DNA of 64,000 nt from Cellulosimicrobium funkei (GCF_001019615.1 NZ_JNBQ01000010.1:1-64000), one strand, 5' to 3'; positions 49,126-60,189 are shown, numbered from the stretch's first letter. The notes: a model not told the origin generated them from the letters alone. Made by a program: numbers and translations.

Positions 49126-50451
49126 CCATCACGCCGCGCCAGACGCCCACCCGCCGCCTCGTCGTCGTCGTCCGCGCCGACCCCGTGATCTGCGGCCACT
49201 CGGGCGAGGCCCGCAACCTCGCCGAGGCCGCGCTGCACCGTGGGTTCACGGACGTGCGGATCGTGACCTGGCCGGTCGAGCGCCTCGAGGCCGCCGGGCT
49301 CCCGCTCAAGCCGCTCGACTCCGTCCTGCCCTACAGCGCGGGCATCACGGTCGAGCGGCCGGGTCCCGTCGGCGACTACAAGGTGCCCGACGGCCGATAC
49401 CTCGCCGGGCTCACCGGCCGCCTCGTCGAGCTCTTCACCGACGGCGTGCCCACGGTCTGCCTCTCGTTGTACCTCAGCCCGCACACGACCGCGGTGACCG
49501 ACGCCGTGCGCGTGGCACGCAGCACGGGCCTGCCCGTCGAGGTCGCCACGATCGCCGAGGCGGTCGGCTCCGACGTGACGAACGTCGTCCGCTCGTGCGT
49601 CGAGGACGGCCGCTTCGGAGCCGCCGCGCACGTCCTGTCCGGGTACCTGGCCAGCGACCTGTGCGTCGCCGTCTCCCGGTACACGCGCGACCTCGTGGTG
49701 GCGTGCGCCCAGGAGATCGACGACCGGCACGGGACCTTCTTCGCGGAGCAGTGCGCCGAGCGCGTGCAGGTCTCGTACCCGGCGATCGACACCAGCGCGT
49801 ACACCGGTCTCGATCCGGCGGTCACGCGCGACGTGCTCGCCGGACGCGGTCTGGACGACCGCCCGTACGTGCTCTTCCTGTCCCGTCTCGCCGCCGCGAA
49901 GGGCGTCGACGACCTGATCGACGGGTTCACGCTGTCCGCCCGCGCCGCGGGCGCCCGCCTCGTCGTCGCGGGCCGCGGTCCGGCCGAGGCCGACCTGCGT
50001 GCGCGCGCCGCCGCGAGCGGCGCGGCCGACCGGATCGTGTTCCTCGACGACGTCGACGACGCCACCAAGCCGCACCTCATGGCCGGCAGCGCCGCGTTCG
50101 TCCTCCCGAGCAAGCCACGCCCGGAGTTCGTCGAGACGTTCGGCATCGCCCTCGCCGAGGCGATGCTCTCCGGCGGGGGGGCCGGTGATCACCACGGACA
50201 CCGGTGGCATCGGCGAGGCCGTCGGTCCGCACGCGACGATCGTCCCGACGCACTCCCCTGCCGCCGTCGCGCACGCCCTCGACGAGGCGCTCTCCCTCGA
50301 CGCCCCGGCGCGACGGGCGCGCGCCGGCGCGGCCCGGACGTACGCGTCGCAGTTCGACCGGGCCGCCGTCCTCGACGCGATGCTCGCCCGACTCGTGGCG
50401 TCGCCCACCGCGCCCCGGTGGGTCACGGACCAGCGGCCGGTGCGCGCGTGA
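49122..50451 (+). pseudogene. GT4-like glycosyltransferase broken by a +1 frameshift
   Basis: Read through one frame change, this is a 442-aa GT-B glycosyltransferase: an N-terminal acceptor domain (ADPVICGHSGEARNLAEAA), the linker PYVLFLSRLAAAKGVDDLI, VVAGRGPAEADL, and the donor-binding stretch ETFGIALAEAM followed by GGPVITTDTGGIGEAVG. The frame changes in a run of seven G (50175-50181); six would restore GGGPVITTDTGG. Without correction the protein runs into about 200 unrelated residues. The ATG overlaps the GH92 stop. The 3' end overlaps the convergent nucleotidyltransferase gene by 29 bp. It may be an error or a slippage mutation. Confidence 0.88.
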
Positions 50452-51277
50452 GGTCCGGCGTCGGGCGGGACGGCGCCGGACCGTACCGCGCGACCAACGT
50501 CCGGAACGCCTCCGCGGCGACCGTGCGCGCACCGGCGCGGTCGCCGTCGTGCAGCACGGCGTCGGACGCGAGGGCCAGCTCGTCGGCCACGAGCCGAGCG
50601 AGCGGTCCCGGAACGGCGCCTGCACCCATCTCGCGCGACACGGCCTTGAGCGCGACGAGGTCCGACGCGGCACGCACCACGCTCGCCGAGGCCTCGCCCT
50701 CGGCGAGCAGGGTCGCCAGGTCCATCGGGGGGACCGCCTCGGGGCGAACCCGGAGCCAGCGCAGCGTCGCCGCCGGGCGCACGGCGTAGAACACCTTCTT
50801 GAGCGGCACCTCGGGGTCCGACCACCAGCGCTCCCGCTGCCCCCGTGCGACGTGCAGGTAGTGGCGCCGCAGCGCGTCACGGTCGACGACGTGCTCCGCG
50901 AGCGCGAGCAGCTCCGCCCGGAACGCGTCGTCGGCGCGGTACACGATCGGCGAGCGCACCCACTCCAGCAGCGTCGCGTTGCCCCGCACGAGGAGCCGCA
51001 CCGCCTTGAGCAGGTCCCAGCCGTTCACGTCGAGCACGGCGTCGAGCGGCGTCTCGACGACGTCGCGCCGCGGCCACGGATCCAGGTAGTCCGCCACCGG
51101 CCGCACGTAGACGAACCGGCAGTCGTAGTCCGAGTCCGGCGACGGGAACCCCCACGCACGGCTCCCGCTCTCCACCGCGAGCGGCATGGCGACCTGCTCG
51201 TCGCGTACGACGGCGTCCAGCCGCGCGTCGACCCGACGCACGACCGCAGGGTCCAGGGAGTCCGGCACGGCACGCAT
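50423..51277 (-). CDS. RlaP-type predicted nucleotidyltransferase
   Basis: This 284-aa protein has a polymerase-beta-like nucleotidyltransferase core: VESGSRAWGFPSPDSDYDCRF with the G-S motif and two Asp ligands, then FVYVRPVADYLDPWPRRDV. The pattern matches the COG3541/RlaP group (RNA-ligase-associated nucleotidyltransferases), but no RNA ligase gene is nearby. The target is unknown. Pro/Ala-rich residues end it, encoded where the gene overlaps the convergent glycosyltransferase. Confidence 0.82.
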   Translation of the reverse strand: MRAVPDSLDPAVVRRVDARLDAVVRDEQVAMPLAVESGSRAWGFPSPDSDYDCRFVYVRPVADYLDPWPRRDVVETPLDAVLDVNGWDLLKAVRLLVRGNATLLEWVRSPIVYRADDAFRAELLALAEHVVDRDALRRHYLHVARGQRERWWSDPEVPLKKVFYAVRPAATLRWLRVRPEAVPPMDLATLLAEGEASASVVRAASDLVALKAVSREMGAGAVPGPLARLVADELALASDAVLHDGDRAGARTVAAEAFRTLVARYGPAPSRPTPDLTRAPAAGP

Positions 51278-51368
51278 CCCGCGAGGGTAGGAGCACCGGA
51301 GCGTCCGTGTCGTGGTCTTTCCACCGATGGTCGCTCGCGCGCGCGGTGGCCGCGGTGCTCGACGGCGA

Positions 51369-51417
51369 GACGCCGGACGGCGGCGCCCCTGCGAGAGGGG
51401 CGCCGCCGTCCGGCGTC
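51369..51417. terminator. very strong hairpin terminator after pyk
   Basis: A perfect 22-bp inverted repeat (arms 51369-51390 and 51396-51417, 5-nt loop), the longest in the window, stands 34 bp past the pyk stop. The 174-bp gap up to the nucleotidyltransferase start holds no gene. Confidence 0.85.
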
Positions 51418-51451
51418 GTGCGCGGTCTACGCCCTCACGGGCGCGACGGGG

Positions 51452-52882
51452 TCAGGCGCGCGTGTCGGAGTGGTCGCCGATCTTGTGCACGAGGATCGAG
51501 TTCGTCGTGCCCGGCTGGCCCACGGGGGCGCCGGAGACGACGACCACGAGGTCGCCGACCTCGGCGAGACCGTTGGCCTGGAGGGTCGTGTCGACCTGAC
51601 CGACCATCGCGTCGGTGTTCTCCACCTCGGGCACCTGGTACGTCTGGGTGCCCCACGTGAGCGACAGGACGTTGCGCACGTGCTCGCGCGGCGTGAACGC
51701 GAGGAGCGGGATGGACGAGCGCAGGCGCGACATGCGGCGCGCGGAGTCGCCCGACTGCGTGAACGTCGCGAGGTACTTCGCGCCGAGGATCTCGCCGATC
51801 TCGGCGGCGGCACGCGTGATGGCGCCACCGCGCGTGTGCGGGGTCGAGCCGAGCGGCGCGATGCGCTCGCGGCCGGCCTCCTCCGTCGCCTCGATGATGC
51901 GGGCCATGGTCTGCACCGTGAGGATCGGGTACTCGCCCACGCTGGTCTCGCCCGAGAGCATGACCGCGTCGGCCCCGTCGAGGACGGCGTTGGCGCAGTC
52001 GGACGCCTCGGCGCGCGTCGGGCGCGGCGAGTTCGTCATGGACTCGAGCACCTGCGTCGCGACGATGACGGGCTTGGCGTTGCGGCGCGCGAGCTCGACG
52101 ATGCGCTTCTGGACGAGCGGGACCTGCTCGAGCGGGAGCTCGACCGCGAGGTCGCCGCGGGCCACCATGACGCCGTCGAACGCGTCGACGATCTCGGCGA
52201 GGTTGTCGACGGCCTGCGGCTTCTCGATCTTGGCGACGACGGGGACCGTACGGCCCTCCTCGTCCATGATCCGCTTGACGTCCTCGAAGTCCTTCGCGGA
52301 CCGCACGAACGACAGCGCGATGATGTCGGCACCGAGCTTGAGCGCCCAGCGCAGGTCGTCCTGGTCCTTCTCGGACAGCGCCGGCACGGAGACCGCGACA
52401 CCCGGGAGGTTCAGGCCCTTGTTGTTCGACACCGGCCCGGCGACCTCGACGCGCGTCACGACGCGCGGGCCCTCGACGGCGGTGACGCGGACGAGTACCT
52501 TGCCGTCGTCGATGAGGATCGGGTCGCCGACGCGCGCGTCGCCGGGCAGGCCCTTGTGCGTCGTGGAGACGAGCTCCTTGGTACCGACGACGTCCTCGGT
52601 CGTGATCGTGAAGGTGTCACCCTCCTCGAGCCAGTGCTTCTCGTCGCCGCCGAAGCGGCCCAGACGGATCTTCGGCCCCTGGAGGTCGACGAGCACCGCC
52701 ACGGACCGGCCCGACTCGGCGGCGGCCTCGCGCACGCCGTGGTAGACGGCCGCGTGCTCCTCGGCGCTGCCGTGGCTGCGGTTGATCCGCGCCACGTCCA
52801 TCCCCGCGTCGACGAGCGCGCGGAGCTGCTCCTTCGACTCGGTCGCGGGTCCGATGGTGCAGACGATCTTTGCTCTGCGCAT
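51452..52882 (-). CDS. pyk: pyruvate kinase
   Basis: Pyk makes pyruvate and ATP from phosphoenolpyruvate. The 476-aa protein has RRAKIVCTIGPATES, the barrel with LVDLQGPKIRLG, VAKIEKPQAVDNL with catalytic Lys, VMVARGDLAVELP, and the signature ATQVLESMTNSPRPTRAEAS. The N-terminal active-site loop reads RINRSHG, with Arg where Phe, Met or Leu is more common. The C-terminal allosteric domain is complete. It lies 112 bp after gltD. A hairpin stands in its leader. Confidence 0.95.
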   Translation of the reverse strand: MRRAKIVCTIGPATESKEQLRALVDAGMDVARINRSHGSAEEHAAVYHGVREAAAESGRSVAVLVDLQGPKIRLGRFGGDEKHWLEEGDTFTITTEDVVGTKELVSTTHKGLPGDARVGDPILIDDGKVLVRVTAVEGPRVVTRVEVAGPVSNNKGLNLPGVAVSVPALSEKDQDDLRWALKLGADIIALSFVRSAKDFEDVKRIMDEEGRTVPVVAKIEKPQAVDNLAEIVDAFDGVMVARGDLAVELPLEQVPLVQKRIVELARRNAKPVIVATQVLESMTNSPRPTRAEASDCANAVLDGADAVMLSGETSVGEYPILTVQTMARIIEATEEAGRERIAPLGSTPHTRGGAITRAAAEIGEILGAKYLATFTQSGDSARRMSRLRSSIPLLAFTPREHVRNVLSLTWGTQTYQVPEVENTDAMVGQVDTTLQANGLAEVGDLVVVVSGAPVGQPGTTNSILVHKIGDHSDTRA

Positions 52883-52902
52883 ATCTCCAGCCTCTAGTCT
52901 TC

Positions 52903-52923
52903 CGACCGGCCGGGAGCCGGTCG
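52903..52923 (-). other. hairpin between gltD and pyk
   Basis: An 8-bp stem with a 5-nt loop (arms 52903-52910 and 52916-52923) ends 20 bp before the pyk start. It could be the gltBD terminator or a pyk leader hairpin. A 12-bp palindrome (52976-52987) lies next to the gltD stop. Confidence 0.45.
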
Positions 52924-52994
52924 TCGCGGGGTGCCCCTCCCTAGGATGCCCCGCTCATCGTCCCGGCGCCGGACACCCGACGTCGGGGTGCACG

Positions 52995-54461
52995 TCAAGC
53001 GCGCAAGGACACGGTGTTCGCGCGCACGGGCGCGGGCAGCTCGGTCCCTCCCTGAAGGTAGGCGTCGACGGAAGCCGCCGCCGCCCGACCCTCGGCGATC
53101 GCCCACACGATCAGCGACTGCCCACGACCCGCGTCGCCGGCCACGAAGACCCCCGGCAGCGACGACGCGAAGTCGTCGCCGCGCGCCACGAGGCCGCGGC
53201 TCGTGAGGTCCGTGCCGGCCTGGGTCGTGAGGGTCGCCGTCTCCGGCCCGGTGAAGCCCATCGCGACGAGCACGAGGTCCGCGGGGATCTCGCGCTCGGT
53301 GCCCGCCTTGGGCACGCGACGGCCGTCGGGCAGGTACTCGGTCTCCGCGACGCGCAGCGCGCGCACGGCTCCGTCCTCGTCGCCCAGGAACTCGACGGTC
53401 GACGCGAGGAACTCGCGCTCGCCGCCCTCCTCGTGGGACGAGGACACCTCGAAGAGGATGGGGTCCGTCGGCCACGGCTGGGTCGCCGACCGCTCGAGCG
53501 GCGGCTGCTTGCCGATCGCGAGCGTCGTCACGCTCGCCGCGCCCTGGCGCAGCGAGGTGCCGAGGCAGTCCGACCCGGTGTCGCCGCCACCGATCACGAT
53601 GACGTGCTTGCCCGTGGCCGTGATCTGGTCGGCGACCTCGCGGCCGGCCACGACGGCGTTCGCCTGGTGCAGGAAGTCCATGGCGAAGTGGATGCCGTCG
53701 AGCTCGCGGCCGGGGATCGACAGGTCGCGCGGGACGGTCGCGCCCGTGGCGACCACGACGGCGTCGTACCGCGCGCGCAGGTCGTCCCAGGTGATGTCCA
53801 CGCCGATCTCGACGCCCGGGCGGAAGCGCGTGCCCTCGGCCTCCATCTGCGCCACGCGGCGGTCGATGTGGAGCTTCTCGAGCTTGAAGTCGGGGATGCC
53901 GTAGCGCAGCAGCCCGCCGATCGCGTCGTCCCGCTCGTACACGGCGACCGTGTGGCCGGCGCGCGTGAGCTGCTGCGCGGCCGCGAGGCCGGCAGGGCCC
54001 GAGCCCACGACGGCGACGGTCGAGCCCGTGAGGCGCTGCGGCACCTGCGGCGTGACGTAGCCGCGCGCGAACGCCTCGTCGATGATCGAGACCTCGACGT
54101 TCTTGATCGTGACGGCCGGCTGGTTGATGCCGAGCACGCAGCTCGACTCGCACGGCGCCGGGCACACGCGACCGGTGAACTCCGGGAAGTTGTTCGTCTC
54201 GTGCAGGCGGTCGATCGCGTCGGCCCACTGGTCGCGGTAGACGAGGTCGTTCCACTCCGGGATGAGGTTGCCGAGCGGGCACCCCTGGTGGCAGAAGGGG
54301 ATGCCGCAGTCCATGCAGCGTCCCGCCTGCTCCTTGAGGAAGACCTGGCCCTCCTCGAGGTGCGCGTGCACGTCCTTCCAGTCCCGCAGGCGCACGGCCA
54401 CCGGGCGGTTGGGCGGGAGCTCACGCTCCCGCACCTTCAGGAATCCGCGGGGGTCAGCCAC
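52995..54461 (-). CDS. gltD: glutamate synthase small subunit
   Basis: GltD passes electrons from NADPH to GltB for glutamate synthesis from glutamine and 2-oxoglutarate. The 488-aa protein has N-terminal Fe-S cysteine motifs ([17 protein letters not shown] and CPAPCESSC), the FAD loop [15 protein letters not shown] near residue 150, the NADPH loop [15 protein letters not shown] near 295, and [17 protein letters not shown] at the end. The GTG start lies 8 bp inside the end of gltB, so expression is coupled. Confidence 0.96.
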   Translation of the reverse strand: MADPRGFLKVRERELPPNRPVAVRLRDWKDVHAHLEEGQVFLKEQAGRCMDCGIPFCHQGCPLGNLIPEWNDLVYRDQWADAIDRLHETNNFPEFTGRVCPAPCESSCVLGINQPAVTIKNVEVSIIDEAFARGYVTPQVPQRLTGSTVAVVGSGPAGLAAAQQLTRAGHTVAVYERDDAIGGLLRYGIPDFKLEKLHIDRRVAQMEAEGTRFRPGVEIGVDITWDDLRARYDAVVVATGATVPRDLSIPGRELDGIHFAMDFLHQANAVVAGREVADQITATGKHVIVIGGGDTGSDCLGTSLRQGAASVTTLAIGKQPPLERSATQPWPTDPILFEVSSSHEEGGEREFLASTVEFLGDEDGAVRALRVAETEYLPDGRRVPKAGTEREIPADLVLVAMGFTGPETATLTTQAGTDLTSRGLVARGDDFASSLPGVFVAGDAGRGQSLIVWAIAEGRAAAASVDAYLQGGTELPAPVRANTVSLRA

Positions 54462-57400
54462 GGGCCACCTCCAAGATCTGGTCCCACACGCCCGGAGCCG
54501 CGGGGTCGAGCCCGGCCGACTCGGCCTTCTCGAGCGCCGAGCGCATGCGGGCGAAGTCGGTCGGCAGCACGCGCGTGAAGCGCTGGACGGCCGCGGGGAA
54601 GTCCTCGAGGAGCTCGGCCGCGAGCGGCGACCCGGTCTCCTCGTGGTGACGACGCACGAGCTGCTCGACGAGCGCCACCTCGGCGTCCTCGAGCGGGCTC
54701 AGGCCGAGCTCGCCCGTCGCGAGCGCGCTCGTGTTCACGGCGCCCTCCCGCAGGTCGAGCACGTACGCGGTGCCGCCCGACATGCCGGCGCCGAAGTTGC
54801 GCCCGGTCGGGCCGAGCACGAGCACCGTGCCGCCCGTCATGTACTCGCAGCCGTGGTCGCCCACGCCCTCGACGACGAGCGTCGCACCCGAGTTGCGGAC
54901 GCCGAAGCGCTCCCCGACACGACCGCGCAGGAAGATCTCGCCCGACGTCGCGCCGTAGCCGATGACGTTGCCCGCCACGACGTTGCTCGACCCGGTGAGG
55001 ACCGCGTTGCGGTCCGGGCGCACGACGATCCGTCCGCCCGACAGGCCCTTGCCGACGTAGTCGTTCGCGTCGCCGAACAGGCGCAGCGTGACGCCGCGCG
55101 GGAGGAACGCGCCGAGCGACTGGCCGGCGGACCCGGTGAGGGTCACGTCGATCGTGTCGTCGGGCAGGCCCTCGCCGCGGAACCGCTTGGTCACCTCGTG
55201 CCCGAGCATCGTGCCCACGGTGCGGTTGACGTTGCGCACCGGCAGGGAGATGCGGACCGGCTCGCGCCGCTCCAGCGCGTCCTCCGCGAGGGCGACGAGC
55301 TGGTTGTCGAGCGCCTTCTCGAGGCCGTGGTCCTGCGTCGTGGTGTTGCGCAGCGACGCGCCCTCGACCGGCACGGGCCGCTCGAGCACGGGCCCGAGGT
55401 CGAGGCCCTGGGCCTTCCAGTGGTCGACCGCCTTGCGCGTGTCGAGGAGCTCGACGCGGCCGATGGCCTCCTCGACGGTCCGGAAGCCGAGCCGCGCCAG
55501 GTACTCGCGCACCTCCTCGGCGATGAACTCGAAGAAGTTCACGACGAACTCCGGCTTGCCGGTGAACCGGGCACGCAGCTCGGGGTTCTGCGTCGCGACA
55601 CCGACCGGGCACGTGTCCAGGTGGCACACGCGCATCATGACGCAGCCCGAGACGACCATGGGGGCGGTCGCGAAGCCGAACTCCTCGGCGCCGAGCAGCG
55701 CGGCCACGACGACGTCGCGGCCGGTCTTCATCTGGCCGTCGACCTGGACGACGATGCGGTCGCGCAGGTTGTTGAGCACGAGGGTCTGCTGGGTCTCGGC
55801 GAGGCCGATCTCCCACGGCGTGCCCGCGTGCTTGAGCGACGTCAGCGGGCTCGCGCCCGTGCCGCCGTCGTGACCCGAGATGAGGACGACGTCCGCGTGC
55901 GCCTTGGACACGCCCGTCGCGACCGTCCCGACGCCGAACTCGGAGACGAGCTTGACGTGGATGCGCGCCGCCGGGTTCGCGTTCTTCGCGTCGTGGATGA
56001 GCTGCGCGAGGTCCTCGATCGAGTAGATGTCGTGGTGCGGCGGCGGCGAGATGAGCCCGACGCCCGGCGTCGAGTGCCGGGTCTTGGCGACCCACGGGTA
56101 CACCTTGTGGCCCGGGAGCTGACCGCCCTCGCCGGGCTTGGCGCCCTGGGCGAGCTTGATCTGGATGTCGTCCGCGTTCGTCAGGTACTCGCTCGTGACG
56201 CCGAAGCGCCCCGAGGCGATCTGCTTGACCTTGGAGCGGCGCTCCGGGTCGTACAGGCGCTCCGGGTCCTCGCCGCCCTCGCCCGTGTTCGACCGGCCGC
56301 CGAGGCGGTTCATCGCGATCGCGAGGGTCTCGTGCGCCTCCGCGGAGATCGACCCGTAGGACATGGCGCCCGTGTTGAAGCGCTTGACGATCTCGCTCAC
56401 CGGCTCGACCTCGTCGAGCGGGACCGCGGGGCGCTCGCCCTCGCGCAGCGCGAGGAGGCCGCGCAGGGTCATGAGCCGCGAGGACTGCTCGTCGACGCGG
56501 TGCGTGTACTGGCGGAAGATGTCGAACCGGCGCTCGCGCGTGGCGTGCTGGAGGCGGAAGACCGTCTCCGGGTCGAACAGGTGCTCCTCGCTGTCCCGGC
56601 GCCACTGGTACTCGCCGCCCGTCGTGAGGCGCACGTGCGGGCGGTGGTTGCCGGACTTGGGGTACGCGTCGACGTGCCGCGCCGCGACCTCGGCCGCGAC
56701 GACGTCGAGCCCGATGCCGCTGAGGCGCGACGTCGTGCCCGTGAAGAACGCCTGCACGAGGTCGTGGGACAGGCCCACCGCCTCGAAGACCTGGGCGCCG
56801 CGGTAGGAGGAGATGGTCGAGATGCCCATCTTGCTCATGACCTTGAGGACGCCCTTGCCGAGCCCCTTGATGAGGTTCGCGACGGCCTTCGCCGGGTCGA
56901 CCGTGAGGTAGCCGCGGCGCGCGAGGTCCTCGACCGTCTCCATGGCGAGGTACGGGTTGACCGCGGCGGCGCCGTAGCCGATGAGCAGCGCGACGTGGTG
57001 CACCTCGCGCACGTCGCCGGCCTCGACGACGAGCGACACCTGGGTGCGCGTGTGCCGGCGCAGCAGGTGGTGGTGCACCGCGCTCGACAGGAGCAGAGAC
57101 GGGATCGGGGCGTGCTCGGCGTCCGAGTCGCGGTCCGACAGCACGATGAAGCTCGCGCCCGCGGCGACGTGCTCGTCGACCTCGGCGAAGATCTCCTCGA
57201 GGCGGGCGAGCAGGGACTCGCCACCGCCCGCGACGCGGTACAGGCCCTTGATCGTCACCGCGCGGAAGATGCCGGCGAGCTTCGGGTCCTTGTCGACGCG
57301 GATGATCTTCGCGAGCTGGTCGTTGTCGAGCACGGGGAACGGCAGCATGAGCTTGCGCGCGTGCTCGGGCGTGTCGACGAGGAGGTTCGGCTCCGGGCCG

Positions 57401-59037
57401 ATCGCGCCGCCGACGGACGTGACGAGCTCCTCGCGGATCGCGTCGAGCGGCGGGTTCGTCACCTGCGCGAACATCTGCGTGAAGTAGTCGAAGAGCAGGC
57501 GCGGTCGCTTCGCGAGGACGGCGATGGGCGTGTCCGTGCCCATCGCGCCCAGCGGCTCCGCCCCCGTGTTGGCCATCGGGGTGAGGATGACCTTGAGCTC
57601 CTCCTGCGTGTAGCCGAACGCGCGCTGGCGGCGCTCGACGGACGCGGGGCTGTGCGCGACGTGCTCGCGCTCGGGGAGCTGGTCGAGGTAGACCGCGTTC
57701 TCCGCGACCCACTGCGCGTACGGGCGCTGCGCGGCGAGCTGGGACTTGATCTCCTCGTCCTCGATGATCCGGCCCTGGCCGGTGTCGACGAGGAACATGC
57801 GCCCCGGCTCGAGGCGGCCCTTGCGGACGATCGTCGCGGGGTCGAGGTCGAGCACGCCCGCCTCGCTCGCGAGCACGACGAGGCCGTCCTCGGTCACCCA
57901 GTAGCGTCCCGGGCGCAGGCCGTTGCGGTCCAGGACCGCGCCGATCAGCGTCCCGTCGGTGAAGTTCAGGCACGCCGGCCCGTCCCACGGCTCCATGAGC
58001 GTCGAGTGGTACTCGTAGAACGCGCGCAGGTCCGGGTCCATGTCGGCGTGGTTCTCCCACGCCTCCGGGATCATCATGAGCACGGCGTGCGGCAGCGAGC
58101 GGCCCGACAGGTGCAGGAGCTCGAGCACCTCGTCGAAGCTCGCCGAGTCGCTCGACCCCTCCGAGCACACCGGCAGGAGCGGCGCGAGGTCGCCGACGGC
58201 GTCGCTCGCGAGGGTGCCCTCGCGCGCCGCCATCCAGTTGCGGTTGCCGCGCACCGTGTTGATCTCGCCGTTGTGCGCGATCATCCGGAACGGCTGCGCG
58301 AGCGGCCACGACGGGAACGTGTTCGTCGAGAACCGCGAGTGCACGAGCGCGATCTCGCTCGCGTACCGCGGGTCGGACAGGTCCGGGAAGAACGGCTCGA
58401 GCTGCGCCGTCGTGAGCATGCCCTTGTACGTGAGGGTGCGCGCCGAGAGCGAGGCGAAGAACAGGCCGAGCTCGTTCTCCGCGCGCTTGCGCAGGCGGTA
58501 GGTGCGGCGGTCGAGCTCGACGCCGGACAGCTCGCGCGCGGGGTCCGCGACGACGACCTGGCGGAACAGCGGCATGGACGCGCGGGCGCTCGGTCCGACG
58601 AGGTCGGCGGTCACGGGCACGTCGCGCCACGCGAGGACCTCGAGCTTCTCCTCGGCCGCGATCGCCTCGACACCGCGGGCCGCCTCCGCGGCCGCGCCGG
58701 CGTCCTGCGGGAGGAAGGCCATGCCGATGGCGTAGTGCCCGGCGGGCGGGAGCTCCGCGTCGACCACGTCGCGCACGAACGCGTCGGGGATCTGCGTGAG
58801 GATCCCGGCGCCGTCGCCGCTGTTCTCCTCGGCGCCGACGGCGCCGCGGTGGTCGAGGTTGAGCAGGGCCGTCAGGCCCGCGTCAACGATGTCGCGTCCG
58901 GGCGTGCCGCGGAGCGTCGCCACGAAGGCGACGCCGCACGCGTCGTGCTCGGCGGCGGGGTCGTACAGACCGGATGCCGTGGGAGGGGCGGACAGGGCAG
59001 GTGCCCGGTGCGCGTCCCGATACTGCGGCGTGGTCAT
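54454..59037 (-). CDS. gltB: glutamate synthase large subunit
   Basis: This large subunit has glutaminase and synthase sites linked by an ammonia tunnel. The 1527-aa protein has its N-terminal nucleophile Cys in [11 protein letters not shown] after a propeptide of about 35 residues, then the central domain, the FMN-binding synthase domain ([40 protein letters not shown]), the 3Fe-4S cysteines in [19 protein letters not shown], and the beta-helix C-terminus with [18 protein letters not shown] 59037 has AGGACGG upstream; GTG 59052 is an alternative. Confidence 0.96.
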   Translation of the reverse strand: MTTPQYRDAHRAPALSAPPTASGLYDPAAEHDACGVAFVATLRGTPGRDIVDAGLTALLNLDHRGAVGAEENSGDGAGILTQIPDAFVRDVVDAELPPAGHYAIGMAFLPQDAGAAAEAARGVEAIAAEEKLEVLAWRDVPVTADLVGPSARASMPLFRQVVVADPARELSGVELDRRTYRLRKRAENELGLFFASLSARTLTYKGMLTTAQLEPFFPDLSDPRYASEIALVHSRFSTNTFPSWPLAQPFRMIAHNGEINTVRGNRNWMAAREGTLASDAVGDLAPLLPVCSEGSSDSASFDEVLELLHLSGRSLPHAVLMMIPEAWENHADMDPDLRAFYEYHSTLMEPWDGPACLNFTDGTLIGAVLDRNGLRPGRYWVTEDGLVVLASEAGVLDLDPATIVRKGRLEPGRMFLVDTGQGRIIEDEEIKSQLAAQRPYAQWVAENAVYLDQLPEREHVAHSPASVERRQRAFGYTQEELKVILTPMANTGAEPLGAMGTDTPIAVLAKRPRLLFDYFTQMFAQVTNPPLDAIREELVTSVGGAIGPEPNLLVDTPEHARKLMLPFPVLDNDQLAKIIRVDKDPKLAGIFRAVTIKGLYRVAGGGESLLARLEEIFAEVDEHVAAGASFIVLSDRDSDAEHAPIPSLLLSSAVHHHLLRRHTRTQVSLVVEAGDVREVHHVALLIGYGAAAVNPYLAMETVEDLARRGYLTVDPAKAVANLIKGLGKGVLKVMSKMGISTISSYRGAQVFEAVGLSHDLVQAFFTGTTSRLSGIGLDVVAAEVAARHVDAYPKSGNHRPHVRLTTGGEYQWRRDSEEHLFDPETVFRLQHATRERRFDIFRQYTHRVDEQSSRLMTLRGLLALREGERPAVPLDEVEPVSEIVKRFNTGAMSYGSISAEAHETLAIAMNRLGGRSNTGEGGEDPERLYDPERRSKVKQIASGRFGVTSEYLTNADDIQIKLAQGAKPGEGGQLPGHKVYPWVAKTRHSTPGVGLISPPPHHDIYSIEDLAQLIHDAKNANPAARIHVKLVSEFGVGTVATGVSKAHADVVLISGHDGGTGASPLTSLKHAGTPWEIGLAETQQTLVLNNLRDRIVVQVDGQMKTGRDVVVAALLGAEEFGFATAPMVVSGCVMMRVCHLDTCPVGVATQNPELRARFTGKPEFVVNFFEFIAEEVREYLARLGFRTVEEAIGRVELLDTRKAVDHWKAQGLDLGPVLERPVPVEGASLRNTTTQDHGLEKALDNQLVALAEDALERREPVRISLPVRNVNRTVGTMLGHEVTKRFRGEGLPDDTIDVTLTGSAGQSLGAFLPRGVTLRLFGDANDYVGKGLSGGRIVVRPDRNAVLTGSSNVVAGNVIGYGATSGEIFLRGRVGERFGVRNSGATLVVEGVGDHGCEYMTGGTVLVLGPTGRNFGAGMSGGTAYVLDLREGAVNTSALATGELGLSPLEDAEVALVEQLVRRHHEETGSPLAAELLEDFPAAVQRFTRVLPTDFARMRSALEKAESAGLDPAAPGVWDQILEVARG

Positions 59038-59130
59038 CAACACCGTCCTCACAGGCGCCCGACCGAGACGGCCGGGCTGGTTCCAGCTGGGGGATTCGGG
59101 ACGTCGTCGGCCCTATGGACATGACAGAAC

Positions 59131-59152
59131 CCACCGGGCGGTCGCCCGGCGG
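59131..59152 (-). terminator. hairpin after lgt
   Basis: A 9-bp stem (one G-U pair) with a 4-nt loop (arms 59131-59139 and 59144-59152) lies 24 bp past the lgt stop and before the gltB start, so it can end the trp-lgt transcript. Confidence 0.55.
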
Positions 59153-59175
59153 ATTCGCCTATGAATGACGGATGC

Positions 59176-60189
59176 TCAGCGACCGGGGTCTGGTCGCGCG
59201 GCATCTGCCTGCTCGGACTCCTCCGAGTCGTCGGAGTCCTCGGTCGTCGAGGTGTCCGCGTCGTCGGTCGACTCCTCGACCGGCTCCTCGGACCCCGTGG
59301 TGGACGCCTCGTCCGGAGCGTCGAGGGACACCGTCTCCTCGCGCCCGGGGTGGCGACGCCCGACAACGATAAACGCAATCAACGCACCGACGCCGACCAG
59401 GATCGAGGTCCAGACGTTCAGCCGGAGGCCGAGGACGAGCTCGGCCTCGTCGATGCGCAGCATCTCGATCCACACCCGACCGAGCGTGTAGACGAAGACG
59501 TAGAGCCAGAATACCCGACCATGACCCAGCCGGAACCGACGGTCCAGGTAGATCAGGAGCAGGGCAGCACCGATGTTCCAGACCATCTCGTAGAGGAACG
59601 TCGGGTGGAACAAGGTGCCCGGCGGATAGCCGGCTGCGGCGGCCACGGAGTCGTCGACGCGCAGCCCCCAGGGCAGCGTCGTGGGCGCGCCGAAGAGCTC
59701 CTGGTTGAACCAGTTGCCGAGGCGGCCGACCGCCTGCGCGAGCAGCAGCCCGGGCGCGAGGGCGTCGGCGAACGCGGGGAAGCTCACGCGCTGGCGACGG
59801 CACCCGATGTACGCGCCGACCGCGCCGAGCGCGACCGCGCCCCAGATGCCGAGGCCGCCCTCCCACACGTAGAGCGCGCGGACGGGGTCGCCGTTCGGGC
59901 CCCAGTACGGGTCCGGCGTCGAGAACACGTGGTACAGACGTCCGCCGACGATCCCGAACGGGACCGCCCAGAAGGCGATCTCCAGGACGTCGTCCGCCTC
60001 TCCCCCACGCTGCACCCAGCGGCGCCGGGTGAGCCACAGGGCCACGGCGATGCCCGCGAGGATCGCGAGCGCGTACGCCCGGATCGGGAACGGCCCGACG
60101 TACCACGTGTGCTGCGGAGGGCTCGGGATCGCGGCGGGCAGGGCGCCCGCGGCCTCCACGAGCTGCCCGACGGCGAGCGCGGCGCTCAT
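59176..60189 (-). CDS. lgt: prolipoprotein diacylglyceryl transferase
   Basis: Lgt adds diacylglycerol from phosphatidylglycerol to the lipobox Cys of prelipoproteins in the membrane. The 337-aa protein has about seven membrane segments, the signature GRLGNWFNQELFGAPT, and HPTFLYEMVWN with the conserved His. A 50-residue acidic Ser/Glu/Asp-rich cytoplasmic tail ends it. ATG 60189 overlaps the trpA stop (ATGA). Lgt after trpA is a common actinobacterial order. Confidence 0.95.
   Translation of the reverse strand: MSAALAVGQLVEAAGALPAAIPSPPQHTWYVGPFPIRAYALAILAGIAVALWLTRRRWVQRGGEADDVLEIAFWAVPFGIVGGRLYHVFSTPDPYWGPNGDPVRALYVWEGGLGIWGAVALGAVGAYIGCRRQRVSFPAFADALAPGLLLAQAVGRLGNWFNQELFGAPTTLPWGLRVDDSVAAAAGYPPGTLFHPTFLYEMVWNIGAALLLIYLDRRFRLGHGRVFWLYVFVYTLGRVWIEMLRIDEAELVLGLRLNVWTSILVGVGALIAFIVVGRRHPGREETVSLDAPDEASTTGSEEPVEESTDDADTSTTEDSDDSEESEQADAARPDPGR

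Noticed and set aside
52976-52987. 12-bp palindrome CCCGACGTCGGG as an operator or terminator
   Set aside because: It has no loop, lies at the gltD stop, and such GC palindromes occur by chance in this composition.
54262-59124. Open frame of 1620 codons on the plus strand opposite gltB, with a further long shadow frame on the minus strand
   Set aside because: They are Arg/Ala/Glu-rich low-complexity translations typical of the non-coding frames of very GC-rich genes. gltB itself is fully conserved in the true frame.
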